A DNA stretch of 64,000 nucleotides, taken from assembly GCA_033439295.1 (NCBI GenBank), contig JAVTLE010000017.1:1426001-1490000 (forward strand). Direction: 5' to 3'. Made by a program: the position numbers and the translations under genes. The notes under the pieces are model-generated. The model was not told the origin of the DNA, did no database searches, and saw nothing but the letters and a program-made list of their open reading frames with translations. This document shows positions 21,501 to 32,840 of the stretch, piece after piece (the stretch's first letter is position 1; the number at the start of each line of letters is the position of its first letter). The stretch is from Deuterostichococcus epilithicus. Taxonomy: Eukaryota; Chlorophyta; Trebouxiophyceae; Prasiolales; Stichococcaceae.

Positions 21501-24290
21501 CCGCCGCTGCCGCCGGCGCCGCCTCCGCGGGGGCCGGCNCCNNNCGCGGCGTCCTGTCTGCCTGGCGGACCAGCGCATTGTGCCAGGCCTCAGACTGCCC
21601 GGGCGGCGGGTCCCGCAGCAGGGCCTCCGCGTCGGCTCGGCTCAGGTCCTTCAGCACGCGGCCATTGACGGTGAAGTGGAGCGCCGGGTCGCTGTCGCGC
21701 GGCCAGCGCTTGCGCTTGCGGCCGCCAGCGGCCGCATCGGCAGGGCTGCGGCCGTTTGCCGGTGCCGGGATGGCGCCGCCGCCGCTGCCGCCGCCGCCGC
21801 TGTCGGAGGAGGCNTCGCCATCCGGCCCNGCTGACTCGCCGGTGCCGGCGACGACGTCGGCGGCCGATCGGCCGGGGGAGCCGGCGAGCTGCGCCGGCGG
21901 CAGCGATGCCACATGAGGCGCCGCCGCTGCTGCCGCCTGGTGTGCGGCTGCTGCACCATGGTGGCCCCCGGCGCTGCCGCCGCCACCGCCGCCTCGCGAC
22001 TCCTGCTGCACGGAGCGGCGACTGCCGCCGCTGTCGGCGGGCTCCTCGTCATCACTGGTGCCCGTCCGCATGTCAGTCTCGTCCGTCTGACCAAACGCGC
22101 CGCCGCCAGAATGGCTCGCCATGGGGAAGCTGCGATGTGCCGTCGGGCGTGCTGCGGAGGCAAGCTCGCCGGGCAACGTCGGCGGTGTGATGGGAATGGA
22201 AGGCTTCTTCATGCGGGCGCCACGGCCACGGCTGGCCCCGCGCCCCTTGCCACGGCCAGGCTTGGCGGCTCCACCGTTAGCACTGCGCACTGTGTGAGCA
22301 CAACCACAGGTTCACTGGACATGAACTTGGTTGCAAACCCAGCAGGCAACTGCGCTTGGGAAGAGAGCAGTGTGCAGGCAGACGATCTGCGGCTGTTGGT
22401 GCAGCATGCAAAACAAAAAGATCTGAATGCATTTGCTGCTATTTCTGCAGCGACCTTGCTCATCCGCTGGATTTCAGGGCTCTGAGGAGATCTTCTTCCA
22501 GTCTGCAGTTCTCCCCGCCTGACCGCACACCAACATTGCATGCGACTGCCGGCAGGTCTTAAGAGGGAACAGCTCGCCTGCCAGCTCGCCAAGGGATGCT
22601 TTCCTGCCGCTGCCGCGGCCCGGCGGCCCAAAGGCGGTGGATGTTCTCCTGCCGCTGTTGCGCCTCCTGCCGCCGCCTGGCCCCTGCCCGACGGGTGTCA
22701 CCTCCCCTCGCGACGCCATGGCGGCGCTGGGGCCTGGGCTGGCTCCCGCAGCCGCAGCATTTGCCCTGCCACCATTGAGCGGCCTGCGCGCCCCACCCGA
22801 CAAACTCTCTGGCTGCGCCGCCGCCGCCGGCAACGCCGGCAACACCAGTGATGGCGGCGGGCTGTGCACCGTCTGCGCCGGGACCTGCGCCGCCAGTTCT
22901 GGCGCAGCCGGCGCGGGCGCCGCGTCGACGCGTGCGGCCGCGCCCTGCGCCGACGCCGATGCGAGCTGCTCGCCGGGCTGCGCCGCGAATGACGCGTGTT
23001 CTGCAGCTGCCGGCGGCAGGGCCGGGCTTCCCGAGGCCAGCTCCTCAGGGATTCCGGAGTCGGCGGCTGGCGGCAGTTCAGGGCTGGGCGACCGGGCGTG
23101 TCCAATCGGCGACCATGCTCCCAGCTGAGCCTGCATTGCCGGCGAGGCATTTGCAATCGCCGCCGCCCAGCTCGATGGGGGCAGGCTGTGGGCCACATCC
23201 CCCGCAATTGCGCTCAGCCGCGGGACGCAGGTCCCATCCGGGTTGAGTGGCAGCGCAGACGCCTGCGCGGGTGCGAGAAATTTGTCTAATCACGCATCAT
23301 GGAGATTCATCTGGTTCGTGCATCATGGCCAAACGAAGGTTACGGCACCGTTTTGGCATGCCCGAGCAGCGCCGGACAGTGGCGTCTGGGCAGGCCTGCC
23401 ACAATTCGTTGTATGTCTGCAGCATCTGCTCAACATGAGACGAGGGGTCTCAACTGCTGGAGGCGTGCCTGCATTGGGGAGGCTGCAGGCTTGGCGGCAG
23501 CTCCTGCGCCGAAAGCATCCGTCACCGGCGGCGAGGTGCTCTGCAGCAGCGCTGGCGACGCCGGCGTCGGCGGAGGCGGCACCGGCTGCAGGCTCTGGAG
23601 GGAGCTGGGCAACAGTGACGCCTCGGCGTGGGGCGGCGCCGCCGCCGCAAAGGCCCCAGGCTGTGCCGTCAGCGGGCTTGTGCCGCCAGCAGCTGTTGCG
23701 CCGCCTACCGGTGCTAAGCTGACAGGCAAGCCGGGAGGTGGCAGCAGGCCTGCTGCAGATGCGCCGCCGATGTGCGTCACTGGTGTGGCCACCTGGCCAT
23801 GTTGGCTCCTTGGAGCAACAAAGCTAAGGCCGCTGCCGCCCACACTGCGGCTCAGATCCACCAGCATCTCTGTGGCAGCCGCCTGCGAGGGCCAGCTGGC
23901 GCCCGGCGCGGTCGACAGCAGCGCCGCCGGCGGCGGCCAGTGCTGCTGCCGCTGCAGGTGCTGCTGCTGCTGCGCGCGTGACGCACTGGCGGCATCCCTG
24001 GCCGCCTGCGCCCTGGCTGCGGCGCCGCTGGGCTGCCGGGCACCGAGGGGCACCGCCGCGGATCGCGGGTCCCACCCAGCAGAACCATCGACAGCAGCGG
24101 CGGCGGCAGCGCCGTTGGCGGCGGGCGGCGCTTGGTGCTCCATGGATGCTGCTGCGCCCAGGGCTCCAGGTGCTGCTGCGGGCGCCTGCCGCCGCTAGGG
24201 TGGCGAGCGTCGCAGCCTGTGCATGGAGTTGCCAGGCGTGGAAGCGCCTGGCGTGGACGCCTGAAAACAACTCAGCCCAGGTCCTGCAAT
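18550..24290 (-). CDS. Low-complexity basic protein with six novel ~47-residue repeats
   Basis: Very long minus-strand coding stretch, exon limits approximate. The core exon, about 22290-19747, stays open for some 848 codons. In order: a GRGKGRG/SRGRGAR basic patch, an acidic/Gly-rich linker, KRKRW, six copies of a DGR-x-L-x-x-L-x-x-A-E-A repeat (21693-20260), Ala/Gln/Ser linkers, an acidic EEESWEDGDFMPDG patch, then an AT-hook-like RRPGRPPGSGRGRGR tail with SRKRK. That suggests a nuclear, DNA- or chromatin-associated protein. Upstream minus-strand stretches 24143-23430 and 23196-22474 (Pro/Ala/Gln-rich, with GGRRRNSGRR) and downstream 19480-18553 (acidic GDDEEEPQSSEELV) have the same style and probably belong. 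Ambiguous bases at 21539, 21542-21544, 21814 and 21829 fall inside it. It could be more than one gene, or could join the coiled-coil gene. Confidence 0.55.
20260..21693 (-). repeat. Six-copy protein repeat (DGR/AEA/W repeat)
   Basis: Copies lie at about 21693-21556, 21399-21256, 21228-21091, 20811-20668, 20550-20413 and 20397-20260. The consensus starts H-P-x-x-H-x-x-x-D-G-R-x-L-S-x-L and continues S-x-A-E-A-x-x-L-L-x-x-x-P-K. After a short basic/Gly spacer comes W-L-x-A-L-R-x-Q. Copy 5 lacks DGR (it has QGTTGLSQLAPAEAAALLAA). Copy 6 has LFARAL in place of WLxAL. Spacers vary from about 5 to 95 residues and are Ala/Gln/Ser-rich. I do not recognise the family. Confidence 0.8.
21539..21829. other. 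Ambiguous bases in coding sequence
   Basis: N at 21539, 21542-21544, 21814 and 21829 in a GC-rich Ala/Pro linker and a Gly/Ser linker of the repeat protein. The frame is maintained across them as given. Confidence 0.95.
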
Positions 24291-25338
24291 CAAAGAAGGG
24301 TTACAGCCTCAAAATGCTGGGCTGCGCGGCTCGCGATCTGTGGCCGTCAGGCTGACGCCGAAAGGTCTCGCACCAGCTGAAAGAACCATGTCACGTGCCC
24401 TGTGACAGGGTTGCACAGCGCTCGACCCTGGGGATGCAGCGACAAGATGACGAAATTCATCTGCAGCGGGCAGCAGACCCCCACACGGGCAGGTTTATTC
24501 GTCTTGCTGGACACCAGGGACCCCCGAACTCACAAGTGTAATCAGGCACTCGGGATCGACCGAGAGACTGCGGATATCGCACCGAAACAGTGAAGCAGGC
24601 CGCGTCTTTCCTGGATAGCGGTGACGTAGGATCGGCCAGTGACCAGTTCAAAAGTTGCGCTGTTGCTTCGCCACCCGGAACGGTGTGTCTGCAGCTTACT
24701 GTCGATGCTGCACCTGGGGCGCAGCAGCACAAGTCTGAGTACCCAGTCGTAGAGTCGTTTGCGAACGTTGCTCCGACACTTGTGTGCTTGGGGGAAATAA
24801 ATTTGCAAGCTCAGCAAAAGGCCAACAGCCAACATTTCCACAGGCACATTGCTGGCTCTTACGTCTCATTGCAGTGCTTTGGCGTGAGATTAGCCCGTCA
24901 AGACAGGGTTCCAGTGGCAAACGCATCACTTCTACCATAGAAAGCCGATTCTGTCGATCCTGCTCCAGGCCGTTCAGCGACCTTCCGTGGGACGTGAGGC
25001 AGAACTATCGTTCAGCGCATGCCTGATCATTGGGCACTGGTTGCATAGCATCTGCCGACTCGACGAGCGTTGCGCATCTGGGCTGATTTCCATTGTTCAA
25101 GCAGACGGTCTTGCACCTGTGCGTCAGCTTGAAACCTCTGAGTTGAGCTTCGAGCGATAAGCTCTTGTTCCCCGCAAGCGATATGCTCTGATTCCCCGCA
25201 GCGCACCTCGGCTGTGGTATGGCAACCTGCCAGTAGGTAGGGCGGACGAATGCCAGCTGAAACAGCTGCGGCGGCGCCTCCAGGAGGGTTTGCCTTGATG
25301 CCCTGCCGAGCTTGAGGCTGCCTGTTCGCACCAGAACC
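24291..25338. other. Divergent intergenic region upstream of VPS53
   Basis: About 1 kb between the minus-strand repeat-protein locus and the VPS53 ATG. It holds a short tandem repeat at 25149-25200 (units GCGATAAGCTCTTGTTCCCC and GCGATATGCTCTGATTCCCC). It should contain promoters for both directions. No gene seen. Confidence 0.55.
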
Positions 25339-28300
25339 ATGGCGGAGGTGGCGGTGCAGCCTGCCGCCGGCTTGCCGCATGGCGGTGAAGCGGCCGCGGT
25401 GGCGGCAACGCCGTCCGGGCTGCTAGGCCGGCCGGCGGACGCACTGGACAGCCCAGACTTTGACGCCGTCAAGTTTCTGAACGAGATGTTTCCCACAGGT
25501 AGGGGTCTACACCTGAAAAGGCTGCGGCCTGAGAGGCATGTCGCCCTGCTGACTTGCTGCTTTCTGCCAGCATGTGCAATGGCCATGTAGCCAGAGCGGC
25601 ATGTGTGTGGGGTCCGGCTTGCCGCCCCGATACTGCGAAATTGCTGTGTTCGCCCAGCAGATTGTTCAACGGCAAGCATCAGCTGCGCAGACTCCGCCCT
25701 CTAACACCGCCGCTGCACCACATCCGTTGCATGCGCCTGGTCTCACATACACCTGTTGACCCTGGCTGACACATGTTCGCTGACCTGGATGCATCAAACC
25801 CTTGTGATTCAACACGACGGACATACTGATCCATGTACCATGGGCGTTGCTGGTAGGGGTACACGCACGCTGGCTGCTAGTGCTTCCCTAATTGATCGAC
25901 ATACCAGCCATGACCAAACCGAGGTTTCCCACTTGGCTGCTCCTCTGTGGCACAGAAGCATCGCTGGTGGGGTTGGACCCCCTGATCACGACGCTGCGTG
26001 CCAAGATCCGGCGTGTGGACGGCCAGATTTTGACGGCAGTGCGGCAGCAGAGCGCCAACGGCGGCTGCTCCCGGTGCGTGCACGGCCATACTCCCGGGCC
26101 TTTGCGATGCCTTGGTGCAGTGGCCCAAACGAAACGGATCAGGGCGTCACCTGTCGCCGGCTTCTGGGGCCTGGCTGTTCTAGTGCAGGCGTGTAGCAGA
26201 GCGCTGGAATTGCATCATAACCCTGCTCATGACGAGTCAGTGCTGCCTCTGGCCGCGCTGGCTGTGCGACCTGGCCCAGTTTGCTGCTGCCCTGCGGAAC
26301 CTAGTGCTGCCAAGCTGCTCCCAGATGCACGGGCGCGACGTTGGAGGCCATAACCTGCTGCCGTCCCGTCTTTGCCGCAGGCAGGACCTGGCGCAGGCGA
26401 AGCAGGGCATCGGAGAGCTGTTTGGCCGCGTCGCCGACATCCGGCGCAAGGCGGAGGCCTCCGAGGCCATGGTCCAGGCATGCTCTGGCCACTTTTGGAG
26501 AGCTCAAAACCCCAGCTGGTTCATCTGCAAGCTAGGTCGTCCGTCGACACCCTTGTTACCTTGGAGAGCGCTCAATGCGAGGCGCCTCCGGGCTCTACGC
26601 CGTGCAAGGAGCGGGGGGGACAGCTGAGACGCGCCAGGGTATCGCTAGCTGGAACACCAACGGCGGACCTGAGACCGTACGAGACTGCCGCAAGGCTGGC
26701 TGCAAGGCCCTGCCAAGGCTGGAGCTTCTGCGCAGACAAACGCTGCTGTGGAACATCCGCTAGGCAGCTAAACCACGGCGAGGCGAATTTGAAGACCACC
26801 ATCATTTCGCCTCGTTTCGACGAGTTTTAATTGCATGCACTCCCCCCTGCAGGAAATCTGCCGGGACATCCGGAAGCTAGACCACGCCAAAGCCAACCTG
26901 ACGGCCACCATCACCGCCTTCCGCCGCCTGTCTATGCTCGTCACCGCCGTGGGTGGGCGCTTACCAGCCTCCTCGATATTTCGTTGCGCCCTTCCTTCAT
27001 GTCCACCAATCTGCGAATGGCTTGCCACCACGGCTCCTGGCGCGCTCGCCGATCGGCTCATGGCCGCGAGCATGTATGCTGCGTGCCTAGTCTTAAATTA
27101 CTGCCTGGACCTCGAAGCGTATGCATAGCGCCAACCTCCTGCCTCGAGAATCTGCCAGCTCTGGGTCGCACCTCTGAGAGGCGGTGTGGGACTCGATGAG
27201 GCAGTTTCCCCCACGTGGTTAGAGGGTGATTGAGGTGGCACGACTTCTCGTACACAGTGTACGACACTCGCCAGTCGGACCTGGCTGCATGTTACGGACC
27301 AGTCTGGCGTACGAAAGTGCATGTGGGGCGCTGCCAGCTGTTGGCTGCAGCAACCCGCTGAGCAATCGCGGCGCGGGTCGGACAGGGCCACAGGAACATC
27401 ATGACAGCAGGGGCGCGGTAGAGGTGGCGATGCGCGGTTGCAGCATCTCACCTGACGCGGTGATGTGCAGCCCCATGCGACTGTCCCAGCTGTGCCCCAC
27501 AGGCCAGCTGCAGCGGGCGGTGCAGCGGCGCGAGCAAGGTGCCAAACCTTCCCATCGATGTGAACTCTCATCGAGGCGGTGCAGGTCTAGTCGCAACACC
27601 CGGATTGACTCTCGTCACATCTGGCTCTTGTTTTGTGTGACGCTTCTGTCGTTTGAACTGCAGACCAGCTGCAGCGGGCGATGGAGCGGAACGAGCACGG
27701 CGAGGTGGGCCGCCCATCACCGCACTGCAAACCCAGTCACAGATCCGAACCGACTCTCGACATGTTGAAAGCACTGCTTCTTGTCTTTGAATCGCAGACC
27801 AGCTGCAGCGGGCGGTGGAGCGGAACGAGTATGGCGAGGCGGCGCACCTCATAGAGGCGGTGCAGCAGCTGGCGGGCCACTTCCAGTCCTTTGTCGCCAT
27901 CCCCAAGGTTGCCGAGCTGTCGGGGCGCGTGGCCACCCTGCAGCGCGCCGTGCAGGTGCGCGATGGGGGCGGCTCAGAGCATGTCTTTCTGTAACCTGTG
28001 GCAAACTCGCGAGGTCGCGGGAACGTCGCGGCGCATGGTGATCCGGCCGTCTGCAGCGCGATGTGCGGGCGCGGCATGCCCCGAGCACCATGTGAACTGG
28101 TTGTGGCAGCTGCCGGTGTGTGCGGCCACCCTGCAGCAGCATGGCGCGCCGTTGTGCCGCTCTGGCGGCGGCGCGCTGCACCACTGACAGTCTGCAGATG
28201 AGAGAGCGCATGGGGTGTTGGCAAATGCTGACGTCCTGGCGGGGGGTTGGCTCATGCGTAGGTCTCGTCCCTTTGAAAATGCAGGGGCATTCTATGCCCT

Positions 28301-31300
28301 GCAGCCCAACACGGTGTGATCATGAGCTGCTGGGCACTTATGAGGACCGACCTCAGGCGGTTCGGTTGCCAGCTCAGCATTGGGCTACCTGCTGGGGCCA
28401 GTGCTGTTTCGTTCGTGACCATGCCCAGGCCAACGCGATGCGGGAATTTGAGCTCCTGGGCGCAAACGAGGACCGGCCCAACCCGCTGCTGCTGGAGCGC
28501 CTGCGCGCCTGCTGCCAGGTCGTCAACGCGCTCGGCTACAAGGTACCAGCCGCCATCTTGGCCCTGTGAACCACAACAACACAACCCAGGAAATCACAAC
28601 GAGGGCATGAGCACGATGCGAGGTCGTTGCGTTGGTCCAGGCACCGTGGCGCCCGCTAAACCCTACAAAACCCTGTCCCAGACCGGCCCAACCCGCTGCC
28701 GCCGGAGTGTGCTGCCAGCTCGACAACGTGAGCCGGCCTGAACAGCGAGATCTGCTCTCCTGTCGCGACCCTGGTTCTGCAACACGCTCAGCGTTGTCGC
28801 ATGCCGCAGGCGCGCGACGAGCTGACGGACACGATGTGCCGCAAGGAGATGGGTGTGTACACCGCCATCTTTGGCACCACCGGCGACACGGCGGCCCTGG
28901 AGCGGACCGACCGCCGCTACCTGTGGCTGCGCAAACGCCTCTCCGCACGGCAGGAGGTGGGTGCTGTGCCGGACCGCTGGTCTCGACCTCCCAGGCGACG
29001 GGGAAGGCCAGGAGCCTGATGCCCTGGCTGGCTTGTCGTGCGGAGCGCTGTGCGGCATCTTGGCAGCCGCGCACGGCCCAGTCGTCAGACGCATGTGTGT
29101 CAAGCTGGCGGAATTGCGTGTGCACAGCCCCAGAACCCACAGTCCTGTGCTGACCATGACCACCCACGTGCCTGGGGCGTCTTGTGACACAGTATCATGT
29201 GCCGATCCTGCTGGCAGTAGGCATCCGGCCGCGCTGGCGAACGTGGTGACTTCCTCTTTTTCTCTGCCTGGTCGTGGGCGCGGTCGTCGCACATGCGGTC
29301 GTTTCGTTGATCTTTGAGCAACGACCCGTACATGCACAGAGCTATCTCGCCCACACCGGGGCATTTGCCGCAGGTGTCGTCTAGGGCATCGTCCTAGACG
29401 AGTGACACCTGCCGTGTGAAGGCACTCGAACCTCTCCTGGAAGGCTAAATCATCAACCAAGTCCCAGATGGACACAGCATTCCCTGAAACCATGTTGCGA
29501 CCCAAAAACTGCAAAACCCTGAAACCCGCCGCCGCCGCAGGTGTGGGGCGTCGTCCCGGCGGAGTGGCACCTGCCGTGAAGGCGCTCAAATCGTAAAACA
29601 AGAGAAATTTTGTAGTAGAAACAGGACAGAGAAGAAGAACTACTTCCGCCGCCGCCGCAGGTGTGGGGCATCTTTCCGGCGGAGTGGCACCTGCCGCAGC
29701 TGGTCTGCCTCGCCTTCTGCACCGTCACCAAGGCGCACCTGGCGGAGATCCTGGACGCCAAGGTGCGGGTTTACGTTTTCAATCAGTGTATGCAGGGTTT
29801 AAATCAGTGCAACTAGGGTTTAGTCAGGGCGCACCTGGCGGAGATCCTGGGCGCCAACGTGCGGGAGTGTGCACATCTGAGGGTTTGACCAGTGCATTGG
29901 ACACAGATCGGTGTCGATCTGGCCCTGTGTGACACGCGCCGCGCACTGCAACCGCAGGCTGCCGAGCTGCCGAGCCAGGTGGAGGCGCTGCTGCGGGCCG
30001 TCAATGCCACCAACGACTTCGAGAACGAGCTGGCCGCCCGCTTCGGGGATGCAGCCCCGACCAAGGTGCGACGGCCGCCCACCACTCTGCGGGGTGTCGC
30101 GGTCCAGCGCACGCCGGCCCAGCCCGGAGCTGCGAAGGGCCCTCCGCCGNGACCCTGGCGCTGCTGCGGCCGGCGCAGCGAGCGCCGTCGACACACAGGC
30201 CGCCCGCCGCGCGATCAGAGCTGCGCTGCCGTGCGGGGCGGTGGCGCCGCTGATGCTCGTGGACGGAGGATCCCGAAGCGAAACTTTCTACAGGAGATAC
30301 GTACAAGACTGTGTGATTGGTGATCGGTGCTTGTCTGCGATGTGCAGGACGAGGAGAGCGACGGCGAAGGCGGCCCGGCGACGGATGACGGCATGTCCGC
30401 CTCGGGTGCGCCCTTCCATGATCCTGTTGCTTCCTTTCCATCTCCTGTCTTCATCCCGCCCGCAGCGCTGCAGGATGAGACCGCCTTCACGCCGGGCCGG
30501 GGCGTCCCGTCCCTGCTGGCGGGCAGGGCGGTGGCAGTGCACGGCCACTCGCCCGCACGCCTCCTGCTGCAACCCGTCTTTGAGCCTTGCACCGCACAGC
30601 GGGATCCGCTGCAGCTCGTCCGCCTCGGGCCTGCGCCTTGGGGCCTGCCCCGAGGGCCGATGCCCTTTCAGCGTGAGGTTTCGAGGCTCTCGAGTAACAT
30701 CAGCCTGCCCCGCCGACGCACGCAGGCGTGCGGAGCCGCTACGAGCGGCTGTTCCGGGAGCGGCAGGCCGCCGCCGCGGGCCGCCGGCGCCGGACGGCGG
30801 CGCCGACGGCGNCGACGATGGCGGCGCGCTGCCGGCGCCGGGGGCCGCTGCTGGGCGCACGCCCTTCCAGGGATCAGTGTCCACAGTCTTCACCAAGCAC
30901 CTCTCGTGCGCCTTAGACTCTTTCACCTAGTTCCGATGTCAGGCGCTGTGTCCAGCGTTCCTGCAGGCTGCGGGGATGCCACGTTTGGCGCAGCCGGGCA
31001 GGCAGCCTTGTCATCTTGAAACAGTGCGCGCCGAGTCGAACAGTAGAAGCGTTGAAGAACAGGGAACTTCTGAACGCTTCTGCTTGGTTTAGGTCATCTT
31101 GGCAGTTCAACAATGGTGCTGCATGCAGTCTGCCACAGCGTAGACGTGCTCCAGAGGCGCAGGGGACTCGGGGTTTAGGGCTCAGGACTGCCGCCGCTGC
31201 GTCTCCACACCATCCGACTCTCGTGCTGTGGACCCGCCTCCCTCCGGGACTCTGGATATCCCAACCGCATCTTCTCTATTCTGTAGGCGCTACGCGGAGG

Positions 31301-32807
31301 CGCAGGAGCGCGCCTCCCGCTGGGACTCGGGATTCTCCAAACTAGAGGGTTGCAAAACAACATCTTCTATTCTCTGCAGGCACTATGTGGAGGCGCAGGA
31401 GTGCGAGCTGCAGGGGTCTGAGGTGTAAGCCTGACCCCTCAAGTGTCTACAACCTACAGCGCATACATTGCACAGGTACTACGTGGAGGCCCAGGAGCGA
31501 GAGCTGCTGGGCACGCTCGACGCTTTGGTAGCGGAGGAGACTTGGGCGCCGGTCGACGAGGCCGCGGGGGCGGGGGTGCTGCGCAGCGCCAGCCAGCTGT
31601 TCGGCGCGATCAAGACCTCGCTGCTGCGCTGCAGCAAGTACATCACGCGCGGGCCCGCGCTGGCGCTGCTGATGGTCACCTTCCAGGCGAGAACTGAATT
31701 TCGATGGATTCCACCATGAGTTCAATAGACACGCGACCCTGGTCGAGCCGCCGCTGCGCCGCCGCAGCGAGGGAATGCGGCGCGCTGACCGCCAGCCCGG
31801 CGCAGCTCGCAGACCACCTTCAGGATAGCTTGGGTGGCTGGCCCCGCCCTGGCTCCCGTTTGCTCCGCTGTGGGTCTGCCACTTGGGCGCGGCTTCACGC
31901 ACGTGCAGCCGCTGCCGGCCATCGCATGGAGCAACGGGCAAGCCCCCCCTCCACACCGTCAAGCGCTGTGGGAACCAAACCCGTTCATATGCCTGGGGGC
32001 ATCTGTGACGGCCACCGCTGCCGTCCAAGCGCCGAGCTGGGCATCGCACCCAGGGCGCTGCCGGACTGTGCCGCTGCGCACACCCAGCCGCTGCAGCAAG
32101 TGGGGCAGGCCCGCCCTTCAGCGGCCCACAGCCGCCCCGCAGCGGCACTCCCCCTGCCACCGGCGGACAGCGGTCTGCACCGGATCCGCCACTGCACGGG
32201 AGTGAGAGTTGTGGCCAAAGCCGCTGGCCAGGCCCTGACGCCAAACCCTGCAGGCCACTTATGCGGCCGCAGCCGCTGCATCCAGGAGCACAACGATTTC
32301 GACAATTCCAACCTGCAAACATGATGAAACCCCCGATCCCTGGGTGCGCCTGCAGAGGGTGGCGCGCGCCTACGCCGGCCGGCTGGCGGCGCGGCTGCCC
32401 AAGACCGCGTCCGGGGCCATGACGGCCGGCGCCCCCACCCTGGCCACCCAGGAGTGGCACGTGCGCCTGGGCGAGGGCGACGCCGCCGTCGCGTGCGCGG
32501 TGGTCACCACCTGTGAGTACTGCACGGAGGCCATCGCCGCGCTGGGCCGCTCCGTTGCCAAGCTGCTGGACCCGCCGCTTGGCGAGCAGGTGGGTGGTGT
32601 TTGTTTCCAAGTTGAAAAGCTGTTGTAATGGCCCTGTTATGCTGCCCCGTGCCGATAGACACCCGCCCTGGAGTGCTGTCGGGGCGCTGGGCTGCTTCGC
32701 CGTCCAGCCTGGCTGTACCTGAGCCGGCGGGGGCGGCGGGGGTTGTCATGTGCCGCTCGCGGCAATGGAGGCGGCGGCTGCGGGCGAGGCCACGGCGGCG
32801 CTCAACG

Positions 32808-32840
<33 letters not shown>

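Noticed and set aside
27501-27588. First VPS53 exon 5 copy as an additional real exon
   Set aside because: Internal loss and in-frame decay; no donor in phase.
32809-32840. Poly-Leu coding tract
   Set aside because: The CTG run sits in an intronic echo of VPS53 exon 14, not in an exon that fits the reading phase.
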